Part shown: positions 63,940 through 64,000 of the stretch, piece by piece | Numbering within the stretch: position 1 is the first letter of the stretch | How the letters are laid out: each line of letters starts with the position of its first letter | Position numbers and translations under genes: made by a program | Notes under the pieces: model-generated | Database searches by the model: none | What the model was told of the DNA's origin: nothing | What the model saw: only the letters and a program-made list of their open reading frames with translations | From: Sipunculus nudus | Lineage: Eukaryota > Annelida > Sipuncula > Golfingiida > Sipunculidae | Reading direction: 5' to 3' | Assembly: GCA_026874595.1 (NCBI GenBank) | Contig: CM049306.1 | Coordinates: forward strand, 92,557,642-92,621,641 | DNA length: 64,000 nt

Positions 63940-64000
63940 CAAATGGAGTGCCATTGTCACACAGATTTTGACTTGGCCATATAACTTATAAGCAGCACAT
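63940..64000 (-). repeat. Internal part of a reverse family A copy, cut by the window end
   Basis: Reverse complement of the A2 segment around 30040-30100 (TGCTTATAAGTTATATGGCC and TGTGACAATAGCACTCCATT). Confidence 0.8.

Overview
This is eukaryotic DNA: AT-rich, intron-rich, and crowded with interspersed repeats and microsatellites. A mollusc, most likely a bivalve, fits best. The evidence is the repeat style (TCCG-rich 5' ends, internal tandem repeats, GGTGGCGCCACC and TCAAGGTCA words) and the ADAM-type gene with a long proline-rich tail. The species cannot be fixed from the window.

One protein-coding gene is well supported, on the + strand at 8475-45269. It is a membrane-anchored ADAM metalloprotease, closest in layout to the ADAM12/19 branch. 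Nineteen exons can be joined with GT-AG introns and consistent phase into 984 residues plus a stop. In order they encode the prodomain with a free-cysteine motif, a furin site (REKR), a catalytic domain with HELGHNFGLNHD and a Met-turn, then disintegrin, cysteine-rich and EGF-like parts, a transmembrane helix and a roughly 300-residue SH3/WW-ligand tail. The first exon or exons (signal peptide, start of the prodomain) were not found and probably lie upstream of the window. The 3' UTR probably runs to about 47.1-47.7 kb.

Layout: 1-7207, no recognisable gene. 7208-8313, a TA-flanked inverted-repeat element. 8475-20900, prodomain exons; the 9.1-kb first visible intron holds a TIR element (9630-14456) split by two other elements. 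20.8-25.1 kb, prodomain end and protease exons. 25.1-30.3 kb, an intron holding a pogo-like element and a family A element. 30.4-40.1 kb, disintegrin to transmembrane exons, with a LINE remnant and further A copies between them. 40.2-44.1 kb, a three-level transposon nest in the last intron. 44.4-45.3 kb, tail exon. 45.3-50.6 kb, 3' UTR and flank. 50.6-64 kb, almost wholly repeats: an A copy with a duplicated tail, a large inverted repeat, two fields of tandem repeats and a broken reverse A copy.

The most unusual observation concerns the repeats. Three or four unrelated families share one terminal blueprint: TTTTTA plus a short inverted word at the 5' end; at the 3' end the complementary word, a spacer, a hairpin and a short terminal word. 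This resembles non-autonomous Helentron/HINE elements. The copies also carry nuclear-receptor half-site clusters and sit within 10-60 bp of splice sites.
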